Shown one piece after another: positions 1 through 12,618 of a stretch of 64,000 nt of DNA. The stretch comes from Pseudomonas sp. Os17 (lineage in GTDB: Bacteria > Pseudomonadota > Gammaproteobacteria > Pseudomonadales > Pseudomonadaceae), in the NCBI RefSeq assembly GCF_001547895.1, contig NZ_AP014627.1, positions 4,219,501-4,283,500 on the forward strand. Direction: 5' to 3'. The stretch's first letter is position 1; each line of letters begins with the position of its first letter. The translations under genes were made by a program, and so were the position numbers. The notes beneath the pieces were generated by a model. That model saw only the letters and a program-made list of their open reading frames with translations. It was not told where the DNA came from and ran no database searches.

Positions 1-1433
1 AGCTGTCGCCCACCGAGGACCAGGGCCTGGTGTTCATGCAGATCAAGGGCGCGCCCACCGCTTCGCCGCAGCAGATGGAGCGGATTGCCGACCAGGCGTT
101 CCAGATCGCCAACAAGGAGCCCGAGTACCTGCAGATGTTCCAGCTGACCGGGCTGCCGTCGCTGAACCAGGGACTGGGCGGGGTGTTGCTCAAGTCCTGG
201 GAAGACCGCAGCCGCACCCAGGCGCAGCTGATCCTCGACCTGCAGCAGAAATGGAACCAGGTGCCCGGCGCCGCCATCGCCGCCTTCCCCCTGCCGTCAC
301 TGCCGGGGGCCCAGGGCCTGCCGGTGCAGTTCGTGATCACCACCACCGAGTCGGTGGAAAACCTCAACGAAGTGGCCCAGGCGGTGCTGGCCGAAGCCAC
401 CAAGCAGCAGCTGTTCTGGTTCTCCGACCTGGACCTCAAGCTCGACAAGCCCCAGGCCAAACTGGTGGTGGACCGGGAAAAGATCGCCGCCCTGGGCATG
501 ACCCAGGCCGACGTCGGCGCGGCGCTGTCGGCGGCCCTGGGGGGCAACTACGTGAACTACTTCTCCACCGCCGGGCGCTCCTACCGGGTGATCCCCCAGG
601 TGCTGCAGGTGGACCGCCTGAACCCGCAGCAGATCCTCGACTACTACATCCGCACCCCATCGGGGAGCATGATCCCGGCCAGCACCGTGGCCCATATCGA
701 GACGTCCACGGAACCGGAGTCGATCAACCACTTCCAGCAACTCAACTCGGCCACCCTGTCCGGCGTCAGCGGCCTGTCCCAGGGCGAGCTGCTGGCCAAG
801 CTCAAGGGCATCCTGGAACAGGTGGCGCCTGCGGGCTACTCCAGCGACTACGCCGGCGAATCGCGGCAGTTCATCCAGGAATCCGGAGGCTTCGTCGGCC
901 TGCTGCTGTTCTCGATCCTGATCGTCTACCTGGCCCTGGCGTTCCAGTTCGAGAGCTACCGCGACCCGGTGGTGATCCTGTTCTCGGTGCCGCCGGCGCT
1001 GTTCGGCGCCCTGGCCTTCATCACCATGGGCTTTGCCTCGATCAACGTGTACACCCAGGTCGGCCTGGTGACCCTGCTGGGGCTGATCACCAAGCACGGC
1101 ATCCTCATCGTGCAGTTCGCCAACCAGTTGCAACTGGCCGGCTACAGCAAGCGCGAGGCCATCGAAGAGGCGGCGGCGGTGCGCCTGCGACCGATCCTGA
1201 TGACCACCGCGGCCATGGTCCTGGGGGTGGTGCCGCTGGTCTGGGCTTCCGGCGCCGGCGCCGCGGGCCGCCACGACATGGGCCTGGTGATCTTCGCCGG
1301 GCTGTCCATCGGCACCCTGCTGACCCTGTTCATGGTGCCGGCCATGTACCTGTTCATCGGCACCACCCACTCTGCGGTCGCCCATACGGCACCTGGCCCA
1401 GTGACCGGCGAGGACGTTGCACACCGGGCCTGA
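1..1433 (+). CDS. RND-type efflux pump inner-membrane transporter, C-terminal part (5' end outside window)
   Basis: This is the last ~477 residues of a HAE1-family resistance-nodulation-division transporter, the proton-driven inner-membrane part of a tripartite drug efflux pump; family members are about 1,030-1,050 aa. The reading frame is open from base 3, so the true start lies upstream. The visible part has the second porter/docking region (DREKIAALGMTQADVGAAL and RSYRVIPQV), then the C-terminal membrane domain with hydrophobic segments from about base 880 (GLLLFSILIVYLALAFQFES), the GLITKHGILIVQFAN helix and the LRPILMTTAAMVLGVVPL helix typical of RND pumps. The protein ends shortly after the last membrane helix. 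Membrane-fusion and outer-membrane partners are not in the window. Substrate cannot be told. Confidence 0.93.
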   Translation, partial: LSPTEDQGLVFMQIKGAPTASPQQMERIADQAFQIANKEPEYLQMFQLTGLPSLNQGLGGVLLKSWEDRSRTQAQLILDLQQKWNQVPGAAIAAFPLPSLPGAQGLPVQFVITTTESVENLNEVAQAVLAEATKQQLFWFSDLDLKLDKPQAKLVVDREKIAALGMTQADVGAALSAALGGNYVNYFSTAGRSYRVIPQVLQVDRLNPQQILDYYIRTPSGSMIPASTVAHIETSTEPESINHFQQLNSATLSGVSGLSQGELLAKLKGILEQVAPAGYSSDYAGESRQFIQESGGFVGLLLFSILIVYLALAFQFESYRDPVVILFSVPPALFGALAFITMGFASINVYTQVGLVTLLGLITKHGILIVQFANQLQLAGYSKREAIEEAAAVRLRPILMTTAAMVLGVVPLVWASGAGAAGRHDMGLVIFAGLSIGTLLTLFMVPAMYLFIGTTHSAVAHTAPGPVTGEDVAHRA

Positions 1434-1602
1434 GCCGGCAGCCGAAGTTGCTGCAGCCTTTTCCGCGCTCCGGGCCACGTAGCAAGGTGCCAAGCCTGGC
1501 GGGTTCGACAAAAGAACAAGAGGCCTGTTGTCAGCTCCAGGACCTGCGCCACGTTGAGCAAAGCGGTAAGCGCTTCCGGGCGCCGCCGCGCCAGGCATGG
1601 TG

Positions 1603-3222
1603 CTACTCCTGGCGGACCCTGCCGAAGCGCAGATTGCGCGCCAGGCTGCTGGTCAGCACCGCCCCTTGCTCGGCAAAGCTGAGCACCCCCAGTTCCCCGG
1701 CGCTGAAGCGCTCCGCGGTCAGCGGCTGCATCGGGTAGGTGTGCGGGCCGATACGCACGTAGAGCTTGCCTTGCCGGGCATAGACCTTGAGCTGCCCGGG
1801 GCTGGTTGTCAGGGCATAGAGGCCGACGTAGGGGCGGATGTCCGCCGGCTTCCAGGCCGGGGCCAGGGCATAGCTCGAAGCCGGGTTGTTGGCCACGATC
1901 CGCCCTGGCCCAGCCGCCGCCAGGTAGATCGGCGCGCCGTCGTTGTCTGCCGCCAGCACCCGGTCGCTGCGGCGGAGCAGCGGCAGGACATCGGGGAAGC
2001 TTTCCAGGGCCCACTCCTGGCCGCTGCGTTGCAACTGGAGTTGATGACCCGACGCATCCAGGTAGAGGCCGGCCACCAGGGTGTCCAGGGCAGCCTTGGG
2101 CACCGCCCTGATGCTGGGCGGCGGCACTGGAATATCACCCGGCGCGGGAGCGCCGGGCGAGCCCAGCAAGGTGTCCAGCAACCGATGAGCGCGCTCCGAC
2201 GCCTGGCCGTCCTCCAGGTTGCACAAGACCGCCGTGGCGACATCCAGCGTGGGATACCAGGCCACGTCGGTGCTGAAACCGGCCCAGCTGCCGCTGTGGG
2301 ACAGCTCCTGCAGGCCGCGGTAGCTGCGGTTGACCAGGCCCGCGCCGTAGTGGCCCGGGTCACCGTCGTTGAAGGGCGCGGTCTGGCGCATCTGCTGCAC
2401 CAATGCCGGACCGGCGACCCGCCCGGTGGACAGGTTGCGCAGCCACAGCATGAGGTCCGCCACAGTGCTGTGCACCTGGCCGTCGCCGGTCTGTTCCCAG
2501 CGCGCCTCCACCGCCACCAGGGCCTTGCCCTGCTCGTCCAGCTCATGGCCCTGCGCCAGGTTCGGCAACTGCACCGGGTACTGGTCGACGATGCTGGAGC
2601 GCTCCATGCCCAGGGGCAGGAAGATGTTCGCCCGCGCGTAGTGCTTCAGCGGCTGGCCGCTGACCCGCTCGACGATGCTCGACAGCAGCAGGTAGCCGCT
2701 GTTGCTGTAGCTGAATTCGCTACCGGGCGGGAACATCAAACTGTCCTGGCGCACCAGCAGGTCCAGCGCCTGTTGCTGGGTGAAGCGCTGGGTCAGGGGG
2801 ATCCCCGCCAGCTCGGCCAGCAGCATGTAGTCCTGCAACCCTGAAGTGTGGTGCAGCAGATGGCGGATCCTGATGCCCTGGGCATAGGCCGGCAGTTCGG
2901 GCAGAAAACGCCGGATCGGGTCATCCAGGCTGAGGCGCCCCTGGGCCTCGAGCTGGAGGATCGCGAAGCCGGTGAACTGCTTGGACACCGAGGCCAGGTT
3001 GAACAGGGTGTCGGCCTGGATCGGCGCGCCGGTTGCCAGGTTGGCGCGGCCGTAGCCCGCGCTCCAGATCAGCTTGCCGCCACGCATCACCCCGGCGGCG
3101 CAACCGGGCTGGTCGGCCGCAATATCCTCGAACACCTTGTGGAACGCCGGGGGCGCGCCGGCATGGGCCAGGGGCAAGGCCCCCAGGGTCGAGATCAGCA
3201 AGCAGGTCAGCAGTGCGCGCAT
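1603..3222 (-). CDS. Serine hydrolase, beta-lactamase / penicillin-binding-protein-like family, exported
   Basis: 539 aa. The N-terminus (MRALLTCLLISTLGALPLAHA) is a good signal peptide, so the protein is probably periplasmic. It has the three active-site elements of the class C beta-lactamase/EstB/DD-peptidase fold: S78-V-S-K81 (SxxK nucleophile), Y172-S-N174 (YxN), and an HSG in ELSHSGSWAGF in place of KTG. After the catalytic domain (to about residue 360) there is an extra ~180-residue C-terminal domain of unknown role, as in many serine hydrolase family proteins. HSG instead of KTG is more usual for esterases and peptidases than for true beta-lactamases, so resistance should not be assumed. 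It stands alone between the RND pump and the TetR pair. Confidence 0.85.
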   Translation of the reverse strand: MRALLTCLLISTLGALPLAHAGAPPAFHKVFEDIAADQPGCAAGVMRGGKLIWSAGYGRANLATGAPIQADTLFNLASVSKQFTGFAILQLEAQGRLSLDDPIRRFLPELPAYAQGIRIRHLLHHTSGLQDYMLLAELAGIPLTQRFTQQQALDLLVRQDSLMFPPGSEFSYSNSGYLLLSSIVERVSGQPLKHYARANIFLPLGMERSSIVDQYPVQLPNLAQGHELDEQGKALVAVEARWEQTGDGQVHSTVADLMLWLRNLSTGRVAGPALVQQMRQTAPFNDGDPGHYGAGLVNRSYRGLQELSHSGSWAGFSTDVAWYPTLDVATAVLCNLEDGQASERAHRLLDTLLGSPGAPAPGDIPVPPPSIRAVPKAALDTLVAGLYLDASGHQLQLQRSGQEWALESFPDVLPLLRRSDRVLAADNDGAPIYLAAAGPGRIVANNPASSYALAPAWKPADIRPYVGLYALTTSPGQLKVYARQGKLYVRIGPHTYPMQPLTAERFSAGELGVLSFAEQGAVLTSSLARNLRFGRVRQE

Positions 3223-3401
3223 GTCGTTCGTCCTTCAGTCGCGTCGGGCCCGGGTGCTCCGGCGGAGCAGGCGCCAGTATCCCCAGCGCCTGCGTTGCAA
3301 TCTGTGGCGCAGCGGTGATTTTCTGTGAACAAACGTGCAGGGATGTAAAACGCGCCCGGAGCGGTCTGCCGCACTGCTCGGCGCGCCCCGCTAAACGCCG
3401 T

Positions 3402-3944
3402 TCAGCGCAGCAAGCGCCGCAGCCCCGCCTCGAAGGCTCCGTCCAGTTCCGCCCCGGCCTCCCCGGCCAGGGCCAGCGCCAGGGCATGGCCGTGGCTGTA
3501 GTCCACCAGCAGGTCGAACAGCACCGGGTCGGTGTCGAAGGCGCGCACTTCCTCGCGCAGGCGCTGGCTGAAGGCCGCCAGGGAGCCGCCGAACAACCGC
3601 GGATCACCGAGAATGCACAAGGTCAGCGCCGGGTGACGCCGGACCCGGGCCATATAGGCGCCCAGCAGCGCCTGGATCCGTTGTCCCGGCGGCAACGACG
3701 CTGCCGGCTCGGGCAAGGGCTCTGCGTGCACCCGCTCCACCAGCAGGCGCATCAGGTTGTGCTGGTCGCCAACGTGGTAGGCCACCGACATCGGGGTAAT
3801 CCCCAGTTGCCGCGCCAGGGCCCGGCCACCGAAGCCCTGGGGGCCCAGTTCCTCCAGCAATTCCAGACCGACGTCGAGGACCTGTTCCAGGCTCAGCTCG
3901 CGACCCGCCGCGGGGCGGCCGCTGCGCTTGGGGCGCTCAGTCAT
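3402..3944 (-). CDS. TetR/AcrR-family transcriptional regulator
   Basis: 180 aa. The N-terminal helix-turn-helix (about residues 18-62: LSLEQVLDVGLELLEELG, then RALARQLGITPMSVAYHV) is typical of TetR proteins, with a divergent C-terminal ligand domain. The start codon overlaps the stop of the upstream reductase gene by 8 bases (ATGACTGA), which indicates translational coupling and a shared transcript. It probably represses this small two-gene unit, but no operator was identified. Confidence 0.82.
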   Translation of the reverse strand: MTERPKRSGRPAAGRELSLEQVLDVGLELLEELGPQGFGGRALARQLGITPMSVAYHVGDQHNLMRLLVERVHAEPLPEPAASLPPGQRIQALLGAYMARVRRHPALTLCILGDPRLFGGSLAAFSQRLREEVRAFDTDPVLFDLLVDYSHGHALALALAGEAGAELDGAFEAGLRRLLR

Positions 3945-4485
3945 GGGCGACCTCGCCTTCGACCCGGTAGCGAGTGCTGACCAGCCCGTCGGGATAGCGC
4001 CGGGAGTCGATGCAACTCAGGCGCAGGTCCTGCGCCAGGGCGCCGAACAGCGGCCGGCCACTGCCGATCAGCAGCGGAACCCGGGTCAGGGTCATTTCAT
4101 CGATCAGGCCGGCCTGGAGAAAGGCTTGGATCAGTGTGCCGCCATCGATATAGGCGCTCTTCCAGCCCTCGGCCCGCAACTGCGCGACCAGCTCCACAGG
4201 CTGCACGGCACTGATGCGCACCCGGCCCTCCAGGCGCTGGGGCACGTCCTGCTGGCCAAGGGTGCGGCTGAGCACCACCACCGGCTTGGCGAACGGCCAG
4301 GGGGTAAAACCCAGCACGCTGTCGTAGGTGCCGCGGCCCATGACGATCCCGTCCACCCCGTCCATGAACGCCGCGTAGCCATAGTCCTCGCCGGATTCGC
4401 CGCTGGGCAGCCAATCGATGGCGCCATTGTCGCGAGCGATGAAACCGTCCACCGAAGTGGCGATGAATACCTTGCCGAATGCCAT
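3937..4485 (-). CDS. Dihydrofolate-reductase-family protein (RibD C-terminal-like)
   Basis: 182 aa. MAFGKVFIATSVDGFIARDN, AAFMDGVDGIVMGRGTYD and YIDGGTLIQAFLQAGLIDEMTLTRVPLLIGSG are characteristic of the RibD C-terminal / YyaP group of NADPH-dependent reductases. These resemble dihydrofolate reductase but usually have unknown substrates. I chose the start at 4485 rather than the longer frame to 4551 because an AGGAGG ribosome-binding site (4494-4499) sits 8 bases upstream and the protein then begins with the family's usual first strand. It is followed with overlap by a TetR gene, so the pair is likely an auto-regulated detoxification unit. Confidence 0.85.
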   Translation of the reverse strand: MAFGKVFIATSVDGFIARDNGAIDWLPSGESGEDYGYAAFMDGVDGIVMGRGTYDSVLGFTPWPFAKPVVVLSRTLGQQDVPQRLEGRVRISAVQPVELVAQLRAEGWKSAYIDGGTLIQAFLQAGLIDEMTLTRVPLLIGSGRPLFGALAQDLRLSCIDSRRYPDGLVSTRYRVEGEVAHD

Positions 4486-4572
4486 GGGCGTTGCCTCCTG
4501 AGGGCTTAAACATACAGCGTATGATAAACCGCCGGCGGGGCCGCCTGACAACCCTTCTCAAGCTCGCGGCCG

Positions 4573-5478
4573 TCAGCCGCCTTCGGCGTAGGCCGCCAGC
4601 CCCTGCACCAGCGCGGCAAAGGTCACCGCGCAACGCGGGCTGTCCCGCAGGTCTTCGTGCATGGCCACCCAGGTTTCCAGGCGCGGTGCAAACTCCGCGG
4701 CCAGGACACGCACCAGCTGCGGGTCGGCGCTGGCCAGCCGGACCTGGCAGACACCAATGCCGAACCCGGCGCGCAGGGCCGCCAGTTGCGCCAGATCGCT
4801 GTCGCTGCGCAGGGCAAAACGACCGCGGGACAGCAGCGGGTACTGCTGTTGCATGCGTCGGATAAAGGCGCTTTCCCGGTCGAAGCCGATCAGCGCATGG
4901 CCGTCCAGCTGCTCCTGCGTCTGCGGCGTGCCCTCACGCGCCAGATAATCGCGATGGGCATGCAGGCCCAGTTCGATATCCCCGACACGGCGCACCAGCA
5001 ACGCTTCCTGGGTCGGGCGAAACATCCGCACTGCGATGTCCGCCTCGCGCTGCAGCAAGTCGTCGGCACGGTTGGACAGCACCAGCTCGACCACCAGTTG
5101 GGGATGCTGCTGGCGCAAGCGGGCGAGCATCGGCGGCAACACCTCGACGCCTATGACTTCGCTGGCTGAGATCCGCACACAGCCCTGCACGCCCTGCCCG
5201 TGGCTGCTGGCCACCCGGCGCAAGGCCGCCTCCCCCGCCGCCAGCTGCAGCAGGTAGGGCTTGAGTTCCAGCGCCGCTTCGGTGGCGGCGTAACCGTCGA
5301 AGGAGCGGATGAACAGCTTCAGGCCCAGGGTGGCCTCAAGCTGGTCGATATGCCGGCCAACCGTGGGCTGGGTCAGGCCCATGGCGCGGCCGGCAGCGGA
5401 AAGCGAACCGGTTTCCAGCACCGCGAGAAAGCTGCGGTACCAATCCCAGTGGGGGGTGTTGTCTGTCTGGGTATGCAT
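4573..5478 (-). CDS. LysR-family transcriptional regulator
   Basis: About 301 aa from the start at 5478. The winged helix-turn-helix lies at residues ~12-70 (FLAVLETGSLSAAGRAMGLTQPTVGRHIDQLEATLGLKLF), followed by a substrate-binding-like co-inducer domain. A longer frame reaches 5577 but its first 33 residues do not look like a LysR N-terminus and would run into the divergent gene. The start at 5478 lacks a clear ribosome-binding site. It is divergent from the epimerase-like gene (gap 92 bp), the usual LysR-target arrangement, so that gene is its most likely target. Confidence 0.85.
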   Translation of the reverse strand: MHTQTDNTPHWDWYRSFLAVLETGSLSAAGRAMGLTQPTVGRHIDQLEATLGLKLFIRSFDGYAATEAALELKPYLLQLAAGEAALRRVASSHGQGVQGCVRISASEVIGVEVLPPMLARLRQQHPQLVVELVLSNRADDLLQREADIAVRMFRPTQEALLVRRVGDIELGLHAHRDYLAREGTPQTQEQLDGHALIGFDRESAFIRRMQQQYPLLSRGRFALRSDSDLAQLAALRAGFGIGVCQVRLASADPQLVRVLAAEFAPRLETWVAMHEDLRDSPRCAVTFAALVQGLAAYAEGG

Positions 5479-5570
5479 TTTTTTATAGAGACCATCAAGG
5501 AACAGGCAATTTTCATTTAGTCGAGGATTTTGCACCCTGCAAGCACTCGTCAACCAAAAGGAACCTCGCC

Positions 5571-6533
5571 ATGCCAAAAATTGCCCTGTTGGGTGCCGTC
5601 GGCGCCATCGGTCAAAGTATCGCCAGCAGCCTGCGCAGCCAGGGACAGGCCTATCGGGTGGTGGGCCGCGATGCGGCCAGCCTGCAACAGGCGTTCGGCG
5701 CCGACCCGCTGGCCGAATGCGTAACCTGGAACCCCGAGCAGAGCGCCAGCATCGAAGCCGCAGCCGCCGGTATCGACACCCTGATCTATCTGGTGGGGGT
5801 CAACTACTGGCAGTTCGAACTGCACCCGCAACTGATGCGCAAGACCCTGGACGGGGCAATCGCCGCCGGGGTGCGCAAGATCCTGCTGATCGGCACCGTC
5901 TATCCCTACGGTCCGGCCCAGAGCAATCCCGTGACCGAAGATCACCCGCGCCGGCCCAACAGCTACAAGGGGCGCATGCGCCTGGCCCAGGAACAGGTGC
6001 TGTGGCAGGCCCATGCCGAGGGAAAAATCCAGGCCACGGTGCTGCGCCTGCCGGACTTCTACGGCCCGGGGGTCGATAAAAGCCTGTTGCACGGCGCGTT
6101 CCAGGCTGCCGTCCGGGGCGGTACGGCGAACCTGGTGGGCCCCCTTGATCGCCCTCACGAATTCGTCTTCGTGCCCGACGTCGGCCCGGTGGTCTGCCGC
6201 TTGATCGAGCAGCCCGACGCCTTCGGCAAGACCTGGCACCTGGGCGGCGCCGGGGTCACCAGCCAGCGCCAACTGCTGGAGCTGATCCGCCAACACGGCG
6301 CCGTGCCCTTCAAGCAACGGGTGATCGGCAAGACCCTGCTGCGCCTGCTGGGACTGTTCGACCCCTTGCTGCGGGAGATGGTGGAGATGCACTACCTGCT
6401 CAGCTCGCCGCTGATCCTCGACGACTCGGCCCTGCAACGCTTGCTCGGGCCGATCGCCAAGACCCGCTATGCCGACGGCGTGCGCCAGACCCTGGCCGCG
6501 GCGATGAATGCACCTCAGAAGGACAAGCGATAA
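5571..6533 (+). CDS. NAD(P)-binding epimerase/dehydratase-like protein (extended SDR)
   Basis: 320 aa with an N-terminal Rossmann motif (LLGAVGAIGQSIASSL, a GxxGxxG variant at residues ~8-14). The TVYPYGP...SYKGRM region corresponds to the usual YxxxK active site, but the residue four after the Tyr is Met rather than Lys, so ordinary epimerase chemistry is uncertain. An AAAGGAACC ribosome-binding sequence precedes the ATG. It is divergent from the LysR gene, and its 3' end overlaps the 3' end of the convergent autotransporter gene by 19 bases. Many such proteins are simply NAD-dependent epimerase/dehydratase family members with unknown substrate. Confidence 0.8.
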   Translation: MPKIALLGAVGAIGQSIASSLRSQGQAYRVVGRDAASLQQAFGADPLAECVTWNPEQSASIEAAAAGIDTLIYLVGVNYWQFELHPQLMRKTLDGAIAAGVRKILLIGTVYPYGPAQSNPVTEDHPRRPNSYKGRMRLAQEQVLWQAHAEGKIQATVLRLPDFYGPGVDKSLLHGAFQAAVRGGTANLVGPLDRPHEFVFVPDVGPVVCRLIEQPDAFGKTWHLGGAGVTSQRQLLELIRQHGAVPFKQRVIGKTLLRLLGLFDPLLREMVEMHYLLSSPLILDDSALQRLLGPIAKTRYADGVRQTLAAAMNAPQKDKR

Positions 6534-9500
6534 CCCAGGTTGGCCGCCCACGGCCGGTCGATGTTCGTGCCTTCACTGGTCTCCAGCTCGGCATACAGCT
6601 GGTGGCGGCGGCTCAGCTCGGCGCTGATGCCGGCGCCAGCGTACCAGCCGCCACCGCTGCCATCGGGGCGGCTGGCGATGCCGTTGGTGCGGACCTTGTT
6701 CTGCGCCGACAGGTCCTCGACCCAGCCGGCCTTGAGGTAAGGCTGCAAACGCGTGCCATTGTCCAGTTGCAGGTGGCGCCCGGCCCGGGCACCGCTGCGG
6801 ATCTGGGTCGACAGGCCCTCGCCGGGCTGCACCTGCAGGCCGTTGTCCAGGCGGTAGTTGTCGGAGCGCGCATAGAGCATGGACACCTGCGCCTGGGGTT
6901 CGACGAACCAGCGATTGCCCAGGTCGATCTGCTTGCCGGCTTCCACCGACAGGCCCGCGCCCTTGCTGCGTGAATGCCCGGAAACCTTGGCGCCGTCGGT
7001 GCCCCACACATCCAGGCGGGTGGACCAGCGGTTCAGGGTCAGCAGGGTGTCGGTGTACCAGCCCGAATCATCCAGGTAAGTGGCGTAGCCGCCCAGGTGG
7101 TAACTGTCGAGCTTACCGCTGCCTTCGCGCTTGAAGTCGCGGTCGGTCTGGCTGTAGCCGGCCAGCGCGCCCAGCACAAGGGTGCCGCCGGCGGTGTCGA
7201 GCCGGGTATCCAGGCCCAACTGGGTGCCTTGCACCTGCTGGGAAAAATCGCGACCGACGCTGTTGTCCAGCGACTGCTGCTGGCCGAAGCCACGGATCCA
7301 CAGGCCTTGGCGATCCGCGCCTTCGCGCAGGTCGCCCAGACGCTGTACCAGGGTCGCGCGCTCGGCGTCCCAGGTCGCCCGCAAGGTGGCGATGGCGCTG
7401 CTGTTGAGCGCCGCGCTGGCGCCGGTGGACAGGTTGTCCGGCCCTGGCGCCGGCTGGGTCCGGCCGACGTTGACCAGGTTCCAGTTGCCCTGGCTATCGG
7501 CCTGCAAGCCGTAGCGATAGGTCCCGGCATCTACCACGCCGCCACGGTTGGCCAGGCTGAACGAACCCGGGCCGCCCGCGCTTTGCACCAGGGTCAGGCT
7601 CTGCCCTTCAGCCCCCGGCTCACCGCCGGAGTTGCGCACCAGGATGTCGTTGTGGCCGGTGACCTGGCCGCCGACCTGCAACTGGTCGCCCTGCTGGCGC
7701 CCCAGGTCGGTGTTCATGATGTAGCGGCCATCGCCACTCAGATCGCCACTGATGTGCAACTGTTTGAAGGCGCCCGCCAGCCCGGGGTCGGCAAACTCCA
7801 CCACGCCGTTGTTGCTCAGGCGCGTGAGCTGCGAGTCGCCACGCAGGGTCCAGGCGCTGCTGTCATCCAGGCTCAACTGAGTGTCCCGGCTGCCGCCCCT
7901 GATCGCCCCGTCCAGGCTGGAATGGTCGGCCAGGGACAGTTGCAGGCTGCCGCCGTCCACCTGCACGTCACCCACCAGCTGCGACCGGACAGCCTGCAGT
8001 TGCACGGCGCCGGCCAGCACCCCATCGGCACGGTCGGTGATCCACAAGGCGATGCCCGGCTCGCCGCCGCTGCGGGCGCTCAGGCTGCTGTCGGTGAAGC
8101 GCGTGGTCAGGCCGCCGCCGTTGACCAGGATGCCGGCGCCGTTCTGGGTCTGGATATGGCTGGAGGTGACCTCGACGTTGTTCACCACCCCGGCGCCCGT
8201 GGCGTAGCTGACGATGCCGTGGGCGTCGGTTCCGCCGGTCACCAGGGTCGAGCCCTGCAGCCGGGTGGTCGCGTTGTTGCTGATGGCCAGGCCGTGGGCC
8301 TGCGCGCCCGAGGTCTGCACGTCGCTGTCGAGCAGTTGCACGCTGGCGCCGCGGCCCGAGGCGAACAGGCCATAGCCCAGATCACCGTGGGTGACGATGC
8401 GGCTGTTGCTCAGGCTGATGTTCGCCCCCGACATCCGGGCCAATGCCCCTACGGCGCCACGCCCGCTGGTTTCGATCAGCACGCGGCTGACGTTGAACAC
8501 CGCGCCGGGGCTGGCAGGGGTGTCCGGCGAGGCGTACAGCGCATGGGAGCTGTTGCCCTGGGTGATGATGGAGCCGCCGTCCATGCTGAACACGCCGCCA
8601 CGGTTGTCGATGGCCACGGCCTGGGTGCCGCTGGTTTGCAGAATGCTGTTCTTGACGTCGACCCGGGTATTGCTGCCCGGCATCCAGATCGCCGAGCCAT
8701 AGGCACCCAGAGTGGTGATGTGCACGTTGTCCAGGTCGGCGGCGGACTGGTCGGCGTTGACGTTGATGCCGTAGCCGTTCTGCGAGGTGATCCGGCTGTT
8801 GCTGACCACCGCTGTGCCGCCCGGCTTCTGGTACAGGCCGCTCAAGGTGATGCCGTCGCCCTTGGCGTTGATGGTGCCGTTGCTGAAGGTCAGCGAAGCA
8901 CTGTTGACGCCCACGCCGCGCCCGTTGCTGGCACTGATGTTGACGCCATTGGCGTTGATGGACGACCCCACGCCATCGGCGGACAGCGCCGACGAAGAGC
9001 CCTGGTAGTTGATGTCAACCTGCTCCAGTTCGATGCTCGCGCCGTCCTGGGCCTGCACGATCGAGGAAAATCCGCTCGCGGTGCTGCTCAAGGTCAGGTT
9101 TGATGCCTTGATCGCCGAGCCCTTGCCAGTGGCCGACAACGCCGAGGCCTGGTTGCCCGAGGTGCTGATGGAGCCCCCGGACAGCTCCGCCTGACCACCG
9201 GCAGAGGCCACCACGCCGCGGCTCTGGTTTCCCTGGGTGGTGATGTTCACGTTGTTCAGGACCAAGCGGCTGCCGGCGCCAGCAGACGTGGCGCCAGTGG
9301 CGAAATCGGAGCCGCCGGTGGTGATGGTCACATCGGACAACTGGGCCTTGCCACCCGCCTCCACCTGCACGCCCACCACCGAGTTGCTCGGGCCACCCGC
9401 GGTGGCGCGGATATCGTAGCCGCTGCCCTGCAACTGATTTTGCGAACCGGTGACGCGCACCGCCGGGCCGCTGCCGGCGTGGTCGACGCGCGCGTCATCC

Positions 9501-9637
9501 AGCACCCGCGATTCACCTTCGGCGGAAGAAACATCGATGTTTTCATAGTCGGCAGCGGTGGCGAATGGAGCAACAAATGTCATCAACGACAACGCGGAGC
9601 TGACCGCGAGACTGATGGTTTTCTTAAGCACAACCAT
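6515..9637 (-). CDS. Type Va autotransporter with beta-helix passenger and C-terminal beta-barrel
   Basis: 1,040 aa. A signal peptide (MVVLKKTISLAVSSALSLMT..., cleaved after ATA near residue 28) leads into a long passenger rich in Ser, Gly, Asn and Thr. The passenger shows repeated short motifs (ITTSG, SNSRI, SGAQAHGLA, GGTDAHGI), the pattern of a right-handed beta-helix of the pertactin/pectate-lyase type. From about residue 775 (LWIRGFGQQQSL) to the end (NLGYRLSF) is an autotransporter barrel with the expected terminal Phe. I prefer the ATG at 9637 to a TTG at 9646. It is divergent from the Roc-like kinase cluster, so it may be one of that system's outputs, most likely as a surface adhesin. 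No protease triad was recognised. Confidence 0.92.
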   Translation of the reverse strand: MVVLKKTISLAVSSALSLMTFVAPFATAADYENIDVSSAEGESRVLDDARVDHAGSGPAVRVTGSQNQLQGSGYDIRATAGGPSNSVVGVQVEAGGKAQLSDVTITTGGSDFATGATSAGAGSRLVLNNVNITTQGNQSRGVVASAGGQAELSGGSISTSGNQASALSATGKGSAIKASNLTLSSTASGFSSIVQAQDGASIELEQVDINYQGSSSALSADGVGSSINANGVNISASNGRGVGVNSASLTFSNGTINAKGDGITLSGLYQKPGGTAVVSNSRITSQNGYGINVNADQSAADLDNVHITTLGAYGSAIWMPGSNTRVDVKNSILQTSGTQAVAIDNRGGVFSMDGGSIITQGNSSHALYASPDTPASPGAVFNVSRVLIETSGRGAVGALARMSGANISLSNSRIVTHGDLGYGLFASGRGASVQLLDSDVQTSGAQAHGLAISNNATTRLQGSTLVTGGTDAHGIVSYATGAGVVNNVEVTSSHIQTQNGAGILVNGGGLTTRFTDSSLSARSGGEPGIALWITDRADGVLAGAVQLQAVRSQLVGDVQVDGGSLQLSLADHSSLDGAIRGGSRDTQLSLDDSSAWTLRGDSQLTRLSNNGVVEFADPGLAGAFKQLHISGDLSGDGRYIMNTDLGRQQGDQLQVGGQVTGHNDILVRNSGGEPGAEGQSLTLVQSAGGPGSFSLANRGGVVDAGTYRYGLQADSQGNWNLVNVGRTQPAPGPDNLSTGASAALNSSAIATLRATWDAERATLVQRLGDLREGADRQGLWIRGFGQQQSLDNSVGRDFSQQVQGTQLGLDTRLDTAGGTLVLGALAGYSQTDRDFKREGSGKLDSYHLGGYATYLDDSGWYTDTLLTLNRWSTRLDVWGTDGAKVSGHSRSKGAGLSVEAGKQIDLGNRWFVEPQAQVSMLYARSDNYRLDNGLQVQPGEGLSTQIRSGARAGRHLQLDNGTRLQPYLKAGWVEDLSAQNKVRTNGIASRPDGSGGGWYAGAGISAELSRRHQLYAELETSEGTNIDRPWAANLGYRLSF

Positions 9638-9753
9638 AACTTCCAAGCCTTTGTGTTAGAGCACAAGAGGCAGAAATGGTCGAGCCAATAGGCAAACTAA
9701 CAAATGAGAATCTTCTTAAACCCCCCGGCATTAAGAATATTCTGAAGATGGGT

Positions 9754-12614
<2,861 letters not shown>

Positions 12615-12618
<4 letters not shown>

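Noticed and set aside
1603..3222. Annotation of the serine hydrolase as an AmpC beta-lactamase
   Set aside because: The third motif is HSG not KTG, and there is a large extra C-terminal domain, so antibiotic hydrolysis is not supported.
6974..9103. A 709-aa plus-strand open frame
   Set aside because: Antisense to the repetitive autotransporter passenger; the repeats of that gene keep the opposite frame open.
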